From contig NZ_JACJVN010000031.1 in assembly GCF_014212015.1 (NCBI RefSeq), positions 1 to 52,590 on the forward strand: a stretch of 52,590 bases of DNA, in the 5' to 3' direction. The translations under genes were made by a program, and so were the position numbers. The notes under the pieces are model-generated. The model was not told where the DNA came from and searched no databases. It saw nothing but the letters and a program-made list of their open reading frames with translations. Position 1 is the stretch's first letter; the number at the start of each line of letters is the position of its first letter. This document shows, piece by piece, positions 17,521 through 26,189 of the stretch. Source of the stretch: Cohnella lubricantis (GTDB taxonomy: Bacteria > Bacillota > Bacilli > Paenibacillales > Paenibacillaceae).

Positions 17521-18028
17521 TCATGCTAAGTTGTAACCCTCCACGTCCGCCATATATTCCCCAATCTTGTCCGCGAACGTTTCGAAGTCTCCTATTTGCT
17601 TATCCTCCCGCGCCACCCTCACCCCCCCCGTTCTTGCTTCCAGATTCCGAATAATCTCCGCTCTCTCTTCATTCAATCGGGCATAAGACTTCAACGCTAC
17701 GATGTAGGCGACCTGTCTGAGGTATGGCTCCGAGTCCAGAAGCAGCTCGCCGTTGGATACGATTTGAGCTTGCAGAACAGTACTGGATTCGGCAAGATCA
17801 ATCAAGTCCACTTCGCGCTTCAACTGGTCCGCCAGTCGTTGCGCCAGCATGAACCGCTCGTATGCCGATAGGCTCTTCTTCGAGAGATAAGCGATATCCA
17901 CATCGCTGTCGGCACGCAACTGTCCCTTGGCCGCCAGAACCGTAAATAACGACCGCATAGGCATGAACATTTGCGACCAGAAAATCAATAATAAGCCGTT
18001 CTTGTTCTTGCGTCAGAGCAGTTGTCAT
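17521..18028 (-). pseudogene. MntA-like nucleotidyltransferase antitoxin, frameshifted
   Basis: Two frames together encode one minimal nucleotidyltransferase. From ATG 18028 the first frame reads to VVIYGS, and the other frame then continues AAKGQLRADSDVDIAYLS to the stop at 17521. Joined, they give the GSx10DxD catalytic motif of MNT-domain proteins. The family has one residue between GS and the AxG segment, while only one base is present here, so two bases appear lost at about 17934-17936. MntA antitoxins AMPylate HepT toxins; no hepT partner lies on either side. The rest of the frame is clean, so this is a recent mutation or a sequencing error. Confidence 0.75.
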
Positions 18029-18099
18029 ACGCCCCCTAAACCGTACCAAACCGTACCATTCTCTTGTTCCTATCGTAACCGAATCTATTCTGGAAATAT

Positions 18100-18142
18100 A
18101 CAACAAACCCGCTCGATCCTCTCGGATGCACAGCGGGTTGTT
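18100..18142 (-). terminator. Terminator after prfB
   Basis: On the minus strand AACAACCCGCT pairs with AGCGGGTTTGTT; the loop contains a smaller GCATCC/GGATCG pairing. A TGTATATTT stretch follows. It ends the secA-prfB transcript. Confidence 0.55.
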
Positions 18143-18177
18143 CGCTTGTTCTATTGTTCGTCCGCCTATTCGCCGGC

Positions 18178-19306
18178 TTAACCGTTCGCTTCCGGCTTCT
18201 GAATCTGGCTGCGCAGATAGCCGTCGATGAACGCGTCGAGGTCGCCGTCCATGACCGCTTGCACGTTGCCCGTCTCTACGCCGGTCCGGTGATCCTTGAC
18301 CATGCTGTACGGGTGGAACACGTAGGAGCGGATCTGGCTGCCCCAAGCGATCTCCATCTGATCGCCGCGGATAGCGGCCAGCTCCTTCTGCTGCTCTTGG
18401 ATGCGCAGCTCATACAGCTTCGACATGAGCATCTTCATCGCGCGGTCGCGGTTCTGAATCTGCGAGCGCTCCGTCTGGCAGGCGACGACGATGCCGGTCG
18501 GCAGGTGGGTGATCCGGACGGCGGATTCGGTCTTGTTGATGTGCTGGCCGCCCGCGCCGCTGGAACGGTACGTGTCGATCCGCAGATCCTCCGGCCGAAC
18601 CTCGATGTCCGTGACGTCGTCCGGAATCTCCGGCACGACGTCGCAGGAGACGAATGACGTGTGGCGGCGGCCCGAAGCATCGAAAGGAGAGATGCGCACG
18701 AGCCGGTGCACGCCCTTCTCCGCCTTCAGGTAGCCGTAGGCATTGTAGCCGCGTACCATGATGGTGACGCTCTTGATGCCCGCCTCTTCGCCCGGCAAGT
18801 AGTCGAGCACTTCGACCTTGAAGCCGCGCTTCTCCGCCCAGCGGGTATACATGCGGTACAGCATAGATGCCCAGTCCTGCGACTCGGTGCCGCCTGCGCC
18901 TGGATGAAGCTCGAGGATGGCATGGGCCCTATCGTAGGGCTGATTGAGGAGCAGTTGAAGCTCGAACTCGTCGACCTTGCGGACGAACGCCTTCACGCTC
19001 TCTTCCCACTCCGCTTCCATATCGGCCTCCGATTCCTCTTCGAGCATCTCCAGCATGGCGTCGAGATCATCCTGCTCGCCCGTCAGCTTCTCGTACTGCT
19101 CGACGACGCCCTTGATCGCGTTGAGCTCGGCGATGAGGCCCTGCGCCTTCTCGTTGTCATCCCAGAAGTCAGGCGCGCTCATCTTCACCTCGTAGTTCGC
19201 GATCATCTCCAGCTTGAGATCTAAGTCAAAGAGACCCCCTAAGTTGCTGGAGTCGCTTCGCGGCTTCGCGAAGGTCTTGCTTAACGGTCACATCGATGTT
19301 CGACAT
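18178..19306 (-). CDS. prfB: Peptide chain release factor 2, with programmed +1 frameshift
   Basis: Reads UAA and UGA stop codons. Translation starts at ATG 19306 ([12 protein letters not shown]...), reaches an in-frame TGA at 19228-19226 after about 26 codons, and must shift +1 to continue [14 protein letters not shown]. The product is about 375 residues. It carries the RF2 tripeptide SPF ([10 protein letters not shown]) and the catalytic GGQ in [14 protein letters not shown]. It follows secA by 32 bases, as in B. subtilis. The frameshift autoregulates RF2: low RF2 lets the ribosome pause at UGA and shift. Confidence 0.97.
19226..19240 (-). promoter_or_regulatory. Programmed frameshift site of prfB
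   Basis: AGGGGG followed by TCT CTT TGA C on the minus strand: an internal Shine-Dalgarno close to the slippery CTT-TGA, the classical RF2 layout. Confidence 0.95.
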
Positions 19307-19338
19307 GTTGGAAAATCCACCTTTGCTCTAGATATTAA

Positions 19339-21855
19339 TCAGTCTATGCGGCCGTGGCACATTTTGTATTTCTTGCCGCTGCCGCATGGGCAAGGATCAT
19401 TACGCCCGATCCGCTGCTCGGGGCGCTTGGCCGCTGGACGCTTCGCGCCTTCGCCGGCTTTGGTGTCAACCGCTTGCCCTTCCGCGACCGCTTCGCGCTT
19501 CACGTTGCTCTCGACGTGAGCCTTCATGATGTACAGCGCGATCTCGTCTTCCATCCGCTCGATCATCGCAAGGAACATATTATGCCCTTCGAACTGGTAT
19601 TCGCGCAGCGGGTCGTTGCCTCCGTAGGCGCGCAAGTGAATGCCTTGGCGCAGCTGATCCATCGCGTCGATGTGATCCATCCACTTGCTGTCGACCGCGC
19701 GCAGCACGACGACCTTCTCGAACTCGCGCATCATATCGGCGCCGATCGACTCCTCACGCTCGTTGTAATAAGCCTCGATGCGCGCCATGAGCCATTCGAC
19801 CATCTCTTCCTTCTCTTTGCCCCAGACGTCGTCCTTCGTGACGCGGTCCTCGGGGAGGAAGTTCTTGTGCACGTAAGCGACGAGTCCGTCGATATCCCAA
19901 TCCTCCGGCACGTCCTCGCCCGGGCAATGATTGTCGACGGCGCGCGTCACGGACGAGCTGATCATGCCCATCACGATATCGCGGATGTTCTCGGCGAATA
20001 GAATCTGGCGGCGGTCGCCGTAGATCTTCTCGCGCTGCAGGTTGATGACGTCGTCGTACTGCAGGACGATGCGGCGGGCATCGAAGTTGCTGCCCTCGAC
20101 GCGCTTCTGCGCCGACTCGATCGCACGCGAGATCAGTTTGCTCTCGATCGGGGAGTTCTCGTCGAAGCCGAGACGCTCCATCATGCCCATAATATTGTCG
20201 GCGCCGAAGCGGCGCATCAATTCGTCTTCCATCGACAGGTAGAACTGCGAAGAACCCGGGTCGCCTTGGCGTCCCGCGCGGCCGCGCAGCTGGTTGTCGA
20301 TCCGGCGGCTCTCGTGACGCTCGGTGCCGATGATGTGAAGGCCGCCGAGCTCCGCTACGCCTTCGCCCAGCAGAATGTCGGTACCGCGGCCCGCCATATT
20401 GGTGGCGATGGTGACGGTGCCGTGCTGGCCGGCGTTCGCAATGATCGCCGCTTCTTCAGCGTGGTACTTGGCGTTCAGCACTTGGTGCTTGACGCCCTTC
20501 TTCTTCAGCATCTCCGATACGCGCTCGGAGTTCTCGATCGACACGGTGCCGACCAGCACAGGTTGTCCCGTCTGGTGGCGCTGCACGATCTCGTCGACGA
20601 CGGCGCGGTACTTGCCGTTCTCGGACTTGTACACGACATCCGGCGCGTCGGCGCGGATATTCGGACGGTTCGTCGGAATCTGCACGACTTCGAGTCCGTA
20701 GATGCGCTTGAACTCTTCTTCCTCGGTCTTCGCCGTACCGGTCATGCCGGCCAGCTTGCGGTACATCCGGAAGTAGTTCTGGAAGGTGATGGTGGCGAGC
20801 GTCATGCTCTCGTTCTGAACCTCAAGGCCTTCCTTCGCTTCGATCGCTTGGTGCAGACCGTCGCTATAGCGGCGTCCGGCCATCAGACGGCCGGTGAACT
20901 CGTCGACGATGACGACTTCGCCTTCCTGCACCACATAGTCGACGTCGCGCTTCATAATGAAGCGCGCGCGCAGCGCTTGGCTGACGTGGTGGTTAATCGT
21001 GACATGTTCGCTCGAGAACAGATTGTCGATGCCGAACGAGCTCTCCGCCTTACTGACCCCTTGGTCGGTAAGGGCGATGCTGCGCATTTTGACATCGATC
21101 GTGAAGTCGTCGTTCTCCTTCAAATGGCTCACGAAACGATCGGCTGCGTAATATAGCTGCGTCGACTTCTGCGCTTGACCGGAGATGATCAGAGGAGTCC
21201 GCGCTTCGTCGATCAGGATGGAGTCGACTTCGTCGATGATCGCGTAATAGAGCGGACGTTGAACCATCTGCTCCTTGTACAGCACCATGTTGTCGCGCAA
21301 GTAGTCGAAGCCGAACTCATTGTTCGTTCCGTACGTGATGTCGCACGCATAAGCCGCTTGCTTCTCCTCGTGGCTAAGCCCGTGCAGGTTGCAGCCGACG
21401 GTCATGCCCAGGAACGTGTAGATCTGTCCCATCTCCTGGCTGTCGCGCTGCGCCAAGTAATCGTTGACGGTGACGACGTGCACGCCCTTGCCGAGCAAGG
21501 CGTTCAAATAGACGGCCAAAGTACCGACGAGCGTCTTGCCCTCGCCGGTCTTCATCTCCGAGATCTTGCCGGAATGGAGCACCATGCCGCCCATCAGCTG
21601 CACGTCATAGTGACGCTTGCCCAGCACGCGCTTGGACGCTTCGCGCACGACGGCGAACGCTTCCGGCAGCAGGTCGTCCAGCTCTTCGCCCTTCTCCAGG
21701 CGCGATCTGAACTCCTCCGTCTTCGCGCGGAGCTGTTCGTCCGTCAAGGGCGAGATGGACGATTCGAGCCCATTAATCTGTTCAACAGTCTTTAAGAGAC
21801 GCTTCACTTCACGTTCGTTGGCGTCTCCGAATATTTTCTTGACAAGTCCGAGCAT
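19339..21855 (-). CDS. secA: Preprotein translocase motor ATPase SecA
   Basis: Drives protein export through SecYEG. It is 838 residues from ATG 21855 (GAGGGG 7 bases upstream; an ORF extension of 14 codons lacks a site). Walker [11 protein letters not shown] is near residue 100, the DEAD-type box [18 protein letters not shown] near 206, and the second helicase lobe includes [11 protein letters not shown]. The C-terminal SEC-C zinc motif [17 protein letters not shown] is intact. It is followed by prfB in the same transcript. Confidence 0.98.
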   Translation of the reverse strand: MLGLVKKIFGDANEREVKRLLKTVEQINGLESSISPLTDEQLRAKTEEFRSRLEKGEELDDLLPEAFAVVREASKRVLGKRHYDVQLMGGMVLHSGKISEMKTGEGKTLVGTLAVYLNALLGKGVHVVTVNDYLAQRDSQEMGQIYTFLGMTVGCNLHGLSHEEKQAAYACDITYGTNNEFGFDYLRDNMVLYKEQMVQRPLYYAIIDEVDSILIDEARTPLIISGQAQKSTQLYYAADRFVSHLKENDDFTIDVKMRSIALTDQGVSKAESSFGIDNLFSSEHVTINHHVSQALRARFIMKRDVDYVVQEGEVVIVDEFTGRLMAGRRYSDGLHQAIEAKEGLEVQNESMTLATITFQNYFRMYRKLAGMTGTAKTEEEEFKRIYGLEVVQIPTNRPNIRADAPDVVYKSENGKYRAVVDEIVQRHQTGQPVLVGTVSIENSERVSEMLKKKGVKHQVLNAKYHAEEAAIIANAGQHGTVTIATNMAGRGTDILLGEGVAELGGLHIIGTERHESRRIDNQLRGRAGRQGDPGSSQFYLSMEDELMRRFGADNIMGMMERLGFDENSPIESKLISRAIESAQKRVEGSNFDARRIVLQYDDVINLQREKIYGDRRQILFAENIRDIVMGMISSSVTRAVDNHCPGEDVPEDWDIDGLVAYVHKNFLPEDRVTKDDVWGKEKEEMVEWLMARIEAYYNEREESIGADMMREFEKVVVLRAVDSKWMDHIDAMDQLRQGIHLRAYGGNDPLREYQFEGHNMFLAMIERMEDEIALYIMKAHVESNVKREAVAEGQAVDTKAGEGAKRPAAKRPEQRIGRNDPCPCGSGKKYKMCHGRID

Positions 21856-21966
21856 TTGACTACCCCTCTCTTCTATCCGCGGGTAAGGCTGTATCACTTC
21901 ATTTTAGCAGTTTGGCGAAGGAGGGGCAAGAAAGGCGGCAGCCGCTCCAAAATAGATTATAGCATT

Positions 21967-21996
21967 AAATAAGGCCCCGGATCGGAATCCGGAGCC
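21967..21996 (-). terminator. Terminator after hpf
   Basis: A ten-base-pair stem GGCTCCGGAT/ATCCGGGGCC with a four-base loop, followed by TTATTT on the minus strand, between hpf and secA. Confidence 0.75.
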
Positions 21997-22031
21997 TGCA
22001 TATTATAGGTAGTTAAATGTTCGGGGCGGCC

Positions 22032-22592
22032 TCAGCCGACCGACTCGATCAGCCCGTATCTTCCGTCGTTGCGACGGTAGACGACGTTCACTTCCTTCGT
22101 ATCGGAATTGGCGAACAGATAGAAGTTGTGGCCGACCATGTTCATCTGGAGGATCGCTTCCTCGACGTCCATCGGCTTCAGATTGAAGCGCTTCGTCCGA
22201 ATGACCTGCCATTCATCCTCGTCCAGCAGAGTCGCCGTCGCGGCGCCTCCGTAGCCTGCCTCCTCCTTGAAGAGCCCTTTGGCCTCTCCGGCTTGTCTCA
22301 ATTTGCGGTTCACCTTCGTCTTGTGCTTGCGGATCTGGCGCTCCAATTTGTCCACGACGCAGTCAATCGATGCGTACATGTCTTCGCGCTTCTCCTCCGC
22401 CCGGAGCATGACGCCCGTCAGCGGAATCGTGACCTCGACGGCATGTTGGCCTTTCGTTACCGCGAGGGTAACGTGCACGTCGGATTGGGGAGGTGCTTCA
22501 AAATACCGTTCCAAACGACTCAGCTTCTTCTCGACGTACTCACGAAGAGCATCCGTAACTTCCATGCGCTGACCTCGAATGTTGTATTTCAT
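22032..22592 (-). CDS. hpf: Ribosome hibernation promoting factor, long form
   Basis: A 186-residue protein starting at ATG 22592 with AGGAGG 8 bases upstream. The N-terminal HPF/YfiA domain (about 1-100: MKYNIRGQRMEVTDALREYV) binds the 30S decoding site. The C-terminal dimerisation domain (about 130-186: VIRTKRFNLKPMDVEEAILQ, then HNFYLFANSDTKEVNVVYRR) lets two 70S particles pair into 100S dimers. The length marks the long HPF type of Gram-positives. Confidence 0.97.
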   Translation of the reverse strand: MKYNIRGQRMEVTDALREYVEKKLSRLERYFEAPPQSDVHVTLAVTKGQHAVEVTIPLTGVMLRAEEKREDMYASIDCVVDKLERQIRKHKTKVNRKLRQAGEAKGLFKEEAGYGGAATATLLDEDEWQVIRTKRFNLKPMDVEEAILQMNMVGHNFYLFANSDTKEVNVVYRRNDGRYGLIESVG

Positions 22593-22617
22593 TGGGCATT
22601 CCTCCTTTGCTGACTCC

Positions 22618-22647
22618 ATTTTACCACAGCCGAGATGACGGTTACAA
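22618..22647 (-). promoter_or_regulatory. Candidate promoter of hpf
   Basis: TTGTAA, 18 bases, TAAAAT on the minus strand, with a TGG extension before the -10, about 25 bases before the hpf start. Confidence 0.45.
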
Positions 22648-22740
22648 AACAATATGTTAACAATTTAGAACTTTCTGATAACTTGGCTTGGATTGTGTAA
22701 AAGGAGCGGCGCCGTGGAGGGATAGGGGTCACGCGGGCAT

Positions 22741-22768
22741 TCTTATGGGCTTATCCCCTTGGCTCAGC
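22741..22768 (+). repeat. Dispersed intergenic repeat, copy 4
   Basis: TCTTATGGGCTTATCCCC followed by TTGGCTCAGC, between hpf and the cold-shock gene and far from the other three copies. The 296-base gap also holds the cold-shock terminator and the hpf promoter. Confidence 0.5.
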
Positions 22769-22790
22769 TCAACCTTGAAGCTGGCCAATT

Positions 22791-22814
22791 AAAAAACCTC
22801 GGATCGCTCCGAGG
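22791..22814 (-). terminator. Intrinsic terminator after the cold-shock gene
   Basis: CCTCGGA/TCCGAGG with a four-base loop, followed by T6 on the minus strand. A textbook hairpin. Confidence 0.9.
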
Positions 22815-22888
22815 TGGGGTGGCCGGCAAATCGTTACCAGGTAACCGATAGTTCTCTGTATAAGTGCGTGGCGCGGTGCGCCGAATGA

Positions 22889-23086
22889 TTACGCTTTAAC
22901 GACGTTAGCTGCTTGCGGGCCTCTGGCGCCTTGCACAATGTCAAATTCTACGGACTGCCCTTCTTCAAGGGACTTGTAGCCGTCCATTTGGATCGCGGAG
23001 AAGTGAACGAACACGTCGCCGCCTTGTTCCGTCTCAATGAACCCGTAACCCTTCTCTGCGTTGAACCATTTCACTTTACCTTGCAT
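22889..23086 (-). CDS. Cold-shock protein (CspA/CspD family)
   Basis: A 65-residue OB-fold RNA chaperone. Both nucleic-acid motifs are present: KGYGFIE (RNP1) and DVFVHFSAI (RNP2). The start [13 protein letters not shown] is standard. It is a single gene with its own strong promoter, a leader of about 55 bases and a terminator. Such proteins keep mRNA single-stranded in the cold or in rapid growth; the family copy (B, C or D) cannot be fixed by eye. Confidence 0.97.
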   Translation of the reverse strand: MQGKVKWFNAEKGYGFIETEQGGDVFVHFSAIQMDGYKSLEEGQSVEFDIVQGARGPQAANVVKA

Positions 23087-23145
23087 GTGCTAACATTCCC
23101 TTCATTTTCAATTGACATAGGCGATTTAGCCTGGCCCACACCCCG

Positions 23146-23175
23146 AATATACCATCAGGTAAAGTTTGGTGTCAA
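23146..23175 (-). promoter_or_regulatory. Strong sigma-A promoter of the cold-shock gene
   Basis: TTGACA, 18 bases, TATATT with a TGG just before the -10 on the minus strand. It lies between the end of the glycan island and the cold-shock gene. Confidence 0.8.
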
Positions 23176-23195
23176 CGGGAATTTTGAAAGCGGTG

Positions 23196-24419
23196 TCATG
23201 GTTGTGGCCCTAGTGTGTAATGCTCCCAACCGGAAAGGGCGAAGAAATCCTTTACCTTAAATGGAGTCGTGCTATACGTCCCGTTTGGGAAGACAATCTT
23301 TTTACTGCACTTTGCCGTATGAACGATGTCGCACAGGCCGCTTCGGATACCTATGAAATATCCGGCATACTCCACAGCCGAAATGATCTGAGTGAGCGGA
23401 ACCGACAACGGTCTGGTTCCCCTAATCGCATTCTCCTCTCCGCTTATGTTTGTATAGACAAAATAACCCTTATTCTGGTATTCGCTCGCAACTGCTTCCC
23501 AATAGGAATCAGGTATTTGCGTGACACTCTTGGCATAGGGCGCTAATATGAGAGATTTATCCTGAACGAGACGCTCTTTATTTTCAAATTCATGAATAAT
23601 AGAGGGCGGAATGGGCGGAGCATCCTTGCTTAATCCATAGACAGCATATCGATAATAATCGACAAATGAGAGAAACCTCTTATCTAAGTATTTAATAATA
23701 TTATCCGTATAGGGACGATCATGATGAGCGATGATACAATTACCTTCGCGGGTATAAATAATCGCTTGAACCAGTTCATCCATCTCTACCCGTTCAAGCT
23801 CTGTCACCTGGTTCACGCCAAACATTTCGACAACCTGCCGGCAACCACTGCCTGTGACTACTACCGAAGCTTGTTGAAGACCATGCTTAGCAAGATACGC
23901 CGGAAGAAAAGCCATTGCCCAATAGACATCGCCAAGCGCATTATAAGGGCAGATTACGAGATGAGAATCCTGGCAGCTCGTTCGGATCTTCCCCAAAGTA
24001 GTTATCCCACGCAACACTCGCGCCTTCTTGCGAACGACGGTCTCCTCCGACAGCGAGTATTCGGAGAATGAATTGTAGTCCACAACTTTAACGACTTCTC
24101 CATTGTACCCCAGCCGGCGAAGCTGCATGGACATGGCGTCGAAAAAACGCGAAGCAATCAACACGATGCTATTTTCTGAGGTGTACCCCTTAATAGCGGT
24201 CGGCGACAGCGTTGTTGCCATTTGATAGGTCTGCCCGAGCTTTGAATCGTTGTTGTCCAATATCGCAACCGTTCGAACACCAAACTTCGCCAGGTAGTCG
24301 ATCATGGCCTCCGATCCGTTGCCATGCCCGAACACTAACACCGATTTGTTGGAAAGCTTCTTCTCGGATAAGAGCATCTCGATGTTGCGCTGCATTTCAG
24401 CTTTATAAGTTTGCTCCAT
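23196..24419 (-). CDS. Rossmann / GT-B-like glycosyltransferase, module copy B
   Basis: A 407-residue protein with two parts. Residues about 25-125 form a Rossmann-like domain (SVLVFGHGNGSEAMIDYL, then AILDNND), as in polysaccharide-modification proteins. Residues about 150-400 resemble a GT-B, heptosyltransferase-like fold: ICPYNALGDVYW, LILAPYAKSV, GTRPLSVPL and IGIRSGLCDIV. It has a full-length paralogue at 28714-30036 with the same motif order. It overlaps the preceding small gene by 17 bases and is the last gene of the glycan island. The donor and acceptor are unknown. Confidence 0.7.
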   Translation of the reverse strand: MEQTYKAEMQRNIEMLLSEKKLSNKSVLVFGHGNGSEAMIDYLAKFGVRTVAILDNNDSKLGQTYQMATTLSPTAIKGYTSENSIVLIASRFFDAMSMQLRRLGYNGEVVKVVDYNSFSEYSLSEETVVRKKARVLRGITTLGKIRTSCQDSHLVICPYNALGDVYWAMAFLPAYLAKHGLQQASVVVTGSGCRQVVEMFGVNQVTELERVEMDELVQAIIYTREGNCIIAHHDRPYTDNIIKYLDKRFLSFVDYYRYAVYGLSKDAPPIPPSIIHEFENKERLVQDKSLILAPYAKSVTQIPDSYWEAVASEYQNKGYFVYTNISGEENAIRGTRPLSVPLTQIISAVEYAGYFIGIRSGLCDIVHTAKCSKKIVFPNGTYSTTPFKVKDFFALSGWEHYTLGPQP

Positions 24420-24753
24420 TCAGCGCCCCCAGGATGACGTCATTAATAAGCTCTTCCTCCGTAGCAATTCCGCTCTCCAGCAGATTACGCAGCTTGCGTC
24501 CATGCGGAAGATCAAGCGATCCGATAATCAGTTTGTCGGTGAACTCATAGAGGGAGTAGAGGGTAAGCAGATCCAATTTTCCTTCTAAAATGACAGTTCT
24601 ACTCCCAGTGGATTTTGCTTGAAATGCGGTTCTAACCTTGTTGTTCCACTCCCCATTAGAATCCGGCAACAGTAAAACAAAATCAAACTCGTCTAATGAA
24701 TGGAGGTTCCAGTAAGTACGAGCCTTCTCCAATTGAATTTCGTTCTGGGTCAT
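24403..24753 (-). CDS. Small protein of unknown function, module copy B
   Basis: 116 residues, start ATG 24753 with AAAAAGGAG upstream. I do not recognise a named family. It alternates predicted strands and helices (FDFVLLLPDSNGEW, TVILEGKLDLLTLYSLYEF) and has no signal or membrane segment. Its C-terminal third (DKLIIGSLDLPHG... to NDVILGAL) aligns with the end of the 147-residue protein at 30043-30486 (KEIIVVSIEEPFG... to VKYSILGW). Both are followed directly by a paralogous large protein, so the small and large proteins probably act together. It may be a partial GT-B or Rossmann half-domain. Confidence 0.6.
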   Translation of the reverse strand: MTQNEIQLEKARTYWNLHSLDEFDFVLLLPDSNGEWNNKVRTAFQAKSTGSRTVILEGKLDLLTLYSLYEFTDKLIIGSLDLPHGRKLRNLLESGIATEEELINDVILGALNGANL

Positions 24754-24820
24754 GGAGTAAACTCCTTTTTATACGGAAACTCTTTTGCAACAAAGACTTG
24801 GATATTGTTGAACTGAAGTT

Positions 24821-25303
24821 TCAATCCTTCATGACTCCCGATAACAGAAAATCCGACACTTCACGAAGACATCCATTCCCACCGTTCGAATTCAAAACCC
24901 AATCTACCGAATCTATTACTGAGGTATGTGCATCCTTCGGACAAATAGAAATTCGGCTAAGACGCATTACCTCTATGTCGTTAATATCGTCTCCAATATA
25001 AATAACTTCACTTGGATCTACATTGAATCGTTCCAAGAAATCTCTAAACCGCGACAATTTAGAACTAGATTCTATACTAATAAATTCAAATCCTTGTTGA
25101 CTAAATCTCTTTGTTATAGCTTGCTTGGAGTGTCCTGAACTAAGGATACCCAACCTATAACCATGTGCTCGAAGTTGTTCCGCGGCAAGACCATCCCGCA
25201 CATGAAATTGCTTAATTTCATCGCCTTTTTCTGTATAAATCATTCTTCCATCCGTTAACACACCATCAACATCGCAAATAATCCACTTACACCTTTGAAA
25301 TTT
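24821..25303 (-). CDS. kdsC: KdsC-type HAD phosphatase (Kdo-8-phosphate phosphatase), no standard start codon
   Basis: Removes the phosphate of Kdo-8-P or a related ulosonate phosphate. The HAD motif I is DVDGVLTDGR, motif II lies in LGILSSGHSK, and motif III is IGDDINDIEVM. Length and lack of a cap domain match the tetrameric KdsC family. The frame has no ATG, GTG or TTG before motif I: the only GTG (25261) falls inside motif I. Options are an ATT start at 25282 (AAAGGTG 8 bases upstream) or entry by slippage on the A11 run at 25317-25327 in the end of kdsA, which lies in the adjacent frame. The 5' boundary given here is therefore provisional. Confidence 0.8.
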   Translation of the reverse strand, partial: KFQRCKWIICDVDGVLTDGRMIYTEKGDEIKQFHVRDGLAAEQLRAHGYRLGILSSGHSKQAITKRFSQQGFEFISIESSSKLSRFRDFLERFNVDPSEVIYIGDDINDIEVMRLSRISICPKDAHTSVIDSVDWVLNSNGGNGCLREVSDFLLSGVMKD

Positions 25304-25305
25304 AT

Positions 25306-26148
25306 CTACTCGATTATTTTTTTTTTTATAACACTCTTGATCTCTAATGCCTGGGATAGAATATCTTCAAGCTCATGCAACGGTATCATATTAGGACCAT
25401 CAGACAACGCCTTTTCTGGATTCGGATGAGTCTCTGCAAAAATAGCATCAATTCCGACAGCCATAGCTGCGTTCATAAGATACGGCACAAATTCTCTATC
25501 TCCGCCCGTTGCTGTTCCAAGCCCGCCCGGACGTTGCACTGAATGGGTAGCATCAAACACAATCGGGTATCCTAACTTTCTCATCTCAACTAAGGATCGC
25601 ATATCCACAACCAAATTATTGTACCCGAAACTTGTTCCTCGCTCAGTCAACAGTATCTGGCGGTGACCAATTTCCTCCAACTTATAAATGACATTTTTCA
25701 TCTCTCCAGGTGACAAAAACTGTCCCTTCTTAATATTCACTGTTCTCCCTGTCTTCGCTGCTGCTATCAACAAATCCGTTTGCCTGCATAAGAAGGCCGG
25801 AATTTGCAGCACATCCACAACCTCGGCGACCGAGGCACATTGCCATGACTCGTGAACGTCTGTAATGATGGGAATATCGTATGTTTTTTTTATTTTCTCT
25901 AGAATTCTTAGTCCTTCTTCAAAACCTAAACCTCTGAACGATTCAATGGAGCTGCGATTGGCCTTGTCGAATGACGACTTGAAAATAAAGTTTATATTCA
26001 ACTTCTCTGTAATTCGTTTTACCTTCTCTGCCGTCTCCATAAGTAGTCGTTCGCTCTCTATGACACACGGTCCTCCAATGAACGTGAACCGGCTATCATT
26101 ACCAACAACGAGTCCATCTCTAATGGAAACTGTTCTTACCTGTACCAT
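25306..26148 (-). CDS. kdsA: 3-deoxy-8-phosphooctulonate (Kdo-8-P) synthase, metal-dependent class
   Basis: Condenses arabinose-5-phosphate with phosphoenolpyruvate. It is 280 residues. Motifs: GGPCVIESE (25-33), [12 protein letters not shown] (56-67), FLCRQTDLL (119-127), [16 protein letters not shown] (167-182) and [11 protein letters not shown] (199-209). Cys28, His202, Glu239 and Asp250 have the same spacing as the metal ligands of Aquifex KdsA (Cys11, His185, Glu222, Asp233), so this is the metal-dependent class; E. coli KdsA has Asn in place of the Cys. The ribosome site is AAGGAGGAG. Kdo enzymes are typical of Gram-negatives. The stop overlaps the kdsC frame downstream of an A11 run. 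Confidence 0.93.
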   Translation of the reverse strand: MVQVRTVSIRDGLVVGNDSRFTFIGGPCVIESERLLMETAEKVKRITEKLNINFIFKSSFDKANRSSIESFRGLGFEEGLRILEKIKKTYDIPIITDVHESWQCASVAEVVDVLQIPAFLCRQTDLLIAAAKTGRTVNIKKGQFLSPGEMKNVIYKLEEIGHRQILLTERGTSFGYNNLVVDMRSLVEMRKLGYPIVFDATHSVQRPGGLGTATGGDREFVPYLMNAAMAVGIDAIFAETHPNPEKALSDGPNMIPLHELEDILSQALEIKSVIKKKIIE

Positions 26149-26189
26149 CGTACTCCTCCTTGAGCATCTATCCCTATGTCGACCTGCCC

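Noticed and set aside
25306-26148. KdsA-like gene as a sialic-acid (NeuB) or DAHP synthase
   Set aside because: The [24 protein letters not shown] and [11 protein letters not shown] motifs and the metal-ligand spacing are those of Kdo-8-P synthase; NeuB and DAHP synthases differ, and there is no SAF domain.
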